Source: Cyclobacteriaceae bacterium
GTDB lineage: Bacteria; Bacteroidota; Bacteroidia; Cytophagales; Cyclobacteriaceae
Reading direction: 5' to 3'
NCBI GenBank assembly: GCA_019638285.1
Contig: JAHBUB010000002.1
Location: 186,001-250,000, forward strand
DNA length: 64,000 bases
Shown: piece after piece, positions 63,541 through 64,000 of the stretch
Layout of the letters: each line of letters begins with the position of its first letter
Position numbering within the stretch: position 1 is the stretch's first letter
Position numbers and translations under genes: made by a program
Notes under the pieces: model-generated
The model's database searches: none
Told to the model about the DNA's origin: nothing
Seen by the model: the letters and a program-made list of their open reading frames with translations, nothing else

Positions 63541-64000
63541 TTATTTTTTTATAAAGTCTTCGATTTGTTTATTTAATGTAATGAGTTCTTCAGGTAAAAT
63601 CTCTCGTTTCTTCTGGATACTTTGAATGTGATCGAAAAGTATTGAGGTAGATGATTCATCATTTCCTGTTTTTCTGGCCACATACTTGATGTCATCAATT
63701 AATGCAATATCTAGGTGGTAACGACTTCTTAGGGTATCAAATAAAAACACAATTTTTTTCTCAGCAATATTTTTATGATCCCCTCGATGATAGTATAAGT
63801 TCCCGATGGTAGAAACAAACTCTAGGGTGGTATTTTCAACAGGAGGAATAATAGGAATAATGCGTTGCTTTCTTTTTGATTCAAATAAGATTAAAAGGAG
63901 AATAGAACCAATGGCAATGTAGTAAGCCCATGCAAGTGGCTCCTGAGTGAGAATAAATCGTAATGGAGTTCCTGCCTCCATTCGACCAAGATGGTAAAAC
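63541..64000 (-). CDS. DUF4350-like membrane protein, C-terminal part (5' end outside the window)
   Basis: The frame is open to the right edge, so the visible 153 residues are probably the C-terminal part of a longer protein and the ATG at 63981 is internal. A membrane helix (AWAYYIAIGSILLLILF), the basic KRKQRIIPIIPPVENTTLEFV and the helical tail match the end of DUF4350 proteins, which have an N-terminal soluble domain. It is 1 bp upstream of moxR, in the same unit. Confidence 0.75.
   Translation of the reverse strand, partial: FYHLGRMEAGTPLRFILTQEPLAWAYYIAIGSILLLILFESKRKQRIIPIIPPVENTTLEFVSTIGNLYYHRGDHKNIAEKKIVFLFDTLRSRYHLDIALIDDIKYVARKTGNDESSTSILFDHIQSIQKKREILPEELITLNKQIEDFIKK

Overview
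The window looks like core chromosome of a Bacteroidota bacterium, most likely order Cytophagales. This rests on family content (DUF4293, DUF4286, DUF4270, DUF4834, an N-terminally extended NusB, a long Rho with a disordered insert, a DUF4350/MoxR/DUF58 cassette), on promoters of the Bacteroidota type (TTTG-N19-TAnnTTTG), and on the lack of strong Shine-Dalgarno sequences. Gene density is very high, with no gap over 300 bp. I see no IS element, prophage, CRISPR array or rRNA operon. One tRNA gene (His, GTG) is present, inside its own promoter/terminator unit.

Layout. 1-4.2 kb (minus strand): a left-truncated secreted amidohydrolase, a pair of secreted proteins of unknown function, thiol peroxidase Tpx and a DUF4293 membrane protein. 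4.4-6.8 kb: a 3-oxoadipyl-CoA-type thiolase, a four-helix-bundle (23S IVS-type) gene bracketed by an inverted repeat, and truA. 6.8-11.1 kb: two ABC half-exporters that converge on a beta-barrel gene; their ATPase motifs are complementary, as in heterodimeric exporters. 11.3-16.6 kb: leucine-type dehydrogenase, nusB, YtxH, DUF1573 lipoprotein, yajC, YbbR-like and coaE. 16.6-22.2 kb: a complete tripartite RND pump (adaptor, permease, TolC-like). 22.2-27.3 kb: scpA, dxs, an alpha/beta hydrolase, a membrane zinc-ribbon protein, a small orphan gene and tRNA-His. 27.3-38.1 kb: pyrC, a DEAD-box helicase, rho, serS, a GNAT protein, DUF4286, a small acidic protein, a Lys1-type dehydrogenase, an ICMT-like methyltransferase and gltX. 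38.1-47.4 kb: ridA, a 3-hydroxyacyl-CoA dehydrogenase fragment-like protein, glmS, DUF4270, a short glycogen-synthase-like protein, panC, panD, a flippase-like membrane protein, rfaE2 and a zinc metallopeptidase. 47.4-58.3 kb: acyl-CoA dehydrogenase, geranylgeranylglyceryl-phosphate-synthase family protein, two small membrane proteins, an M20 hydrolase, SPOR lipoprotein, secA, dapF, DUF4834 and an orphan sensor kinase. 58.3-64 kb: carB lacking its allosteric domain, then DUF58, MoxR and a right-truncated DUF4350-like gene.

Functionally this is mostly housekeeping: pantothenate/CoA (panC, panD, coaE), isoprenoid (dxs), pyrimidine (pyrC, carB), envelope (glmS, rfaE2, dapF, secA, yajC, RND pump) and information processing (nusB, rho, serS, gltX, truA, helicase). 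No dedicated DNA-binding regulator was recognised. The points most worth a second look are the inverted-repeat four-helix-bundle cassette, the split heterodimeric ABC exporter, the tRNA-His with a damaged acceptor stem, the degenerate glycogen-synthase-like protein in the panC neighbourhood, and several genes whose promoter -7 box sits 5-6 nt before the ATG (candidate leaderless mRNAs).
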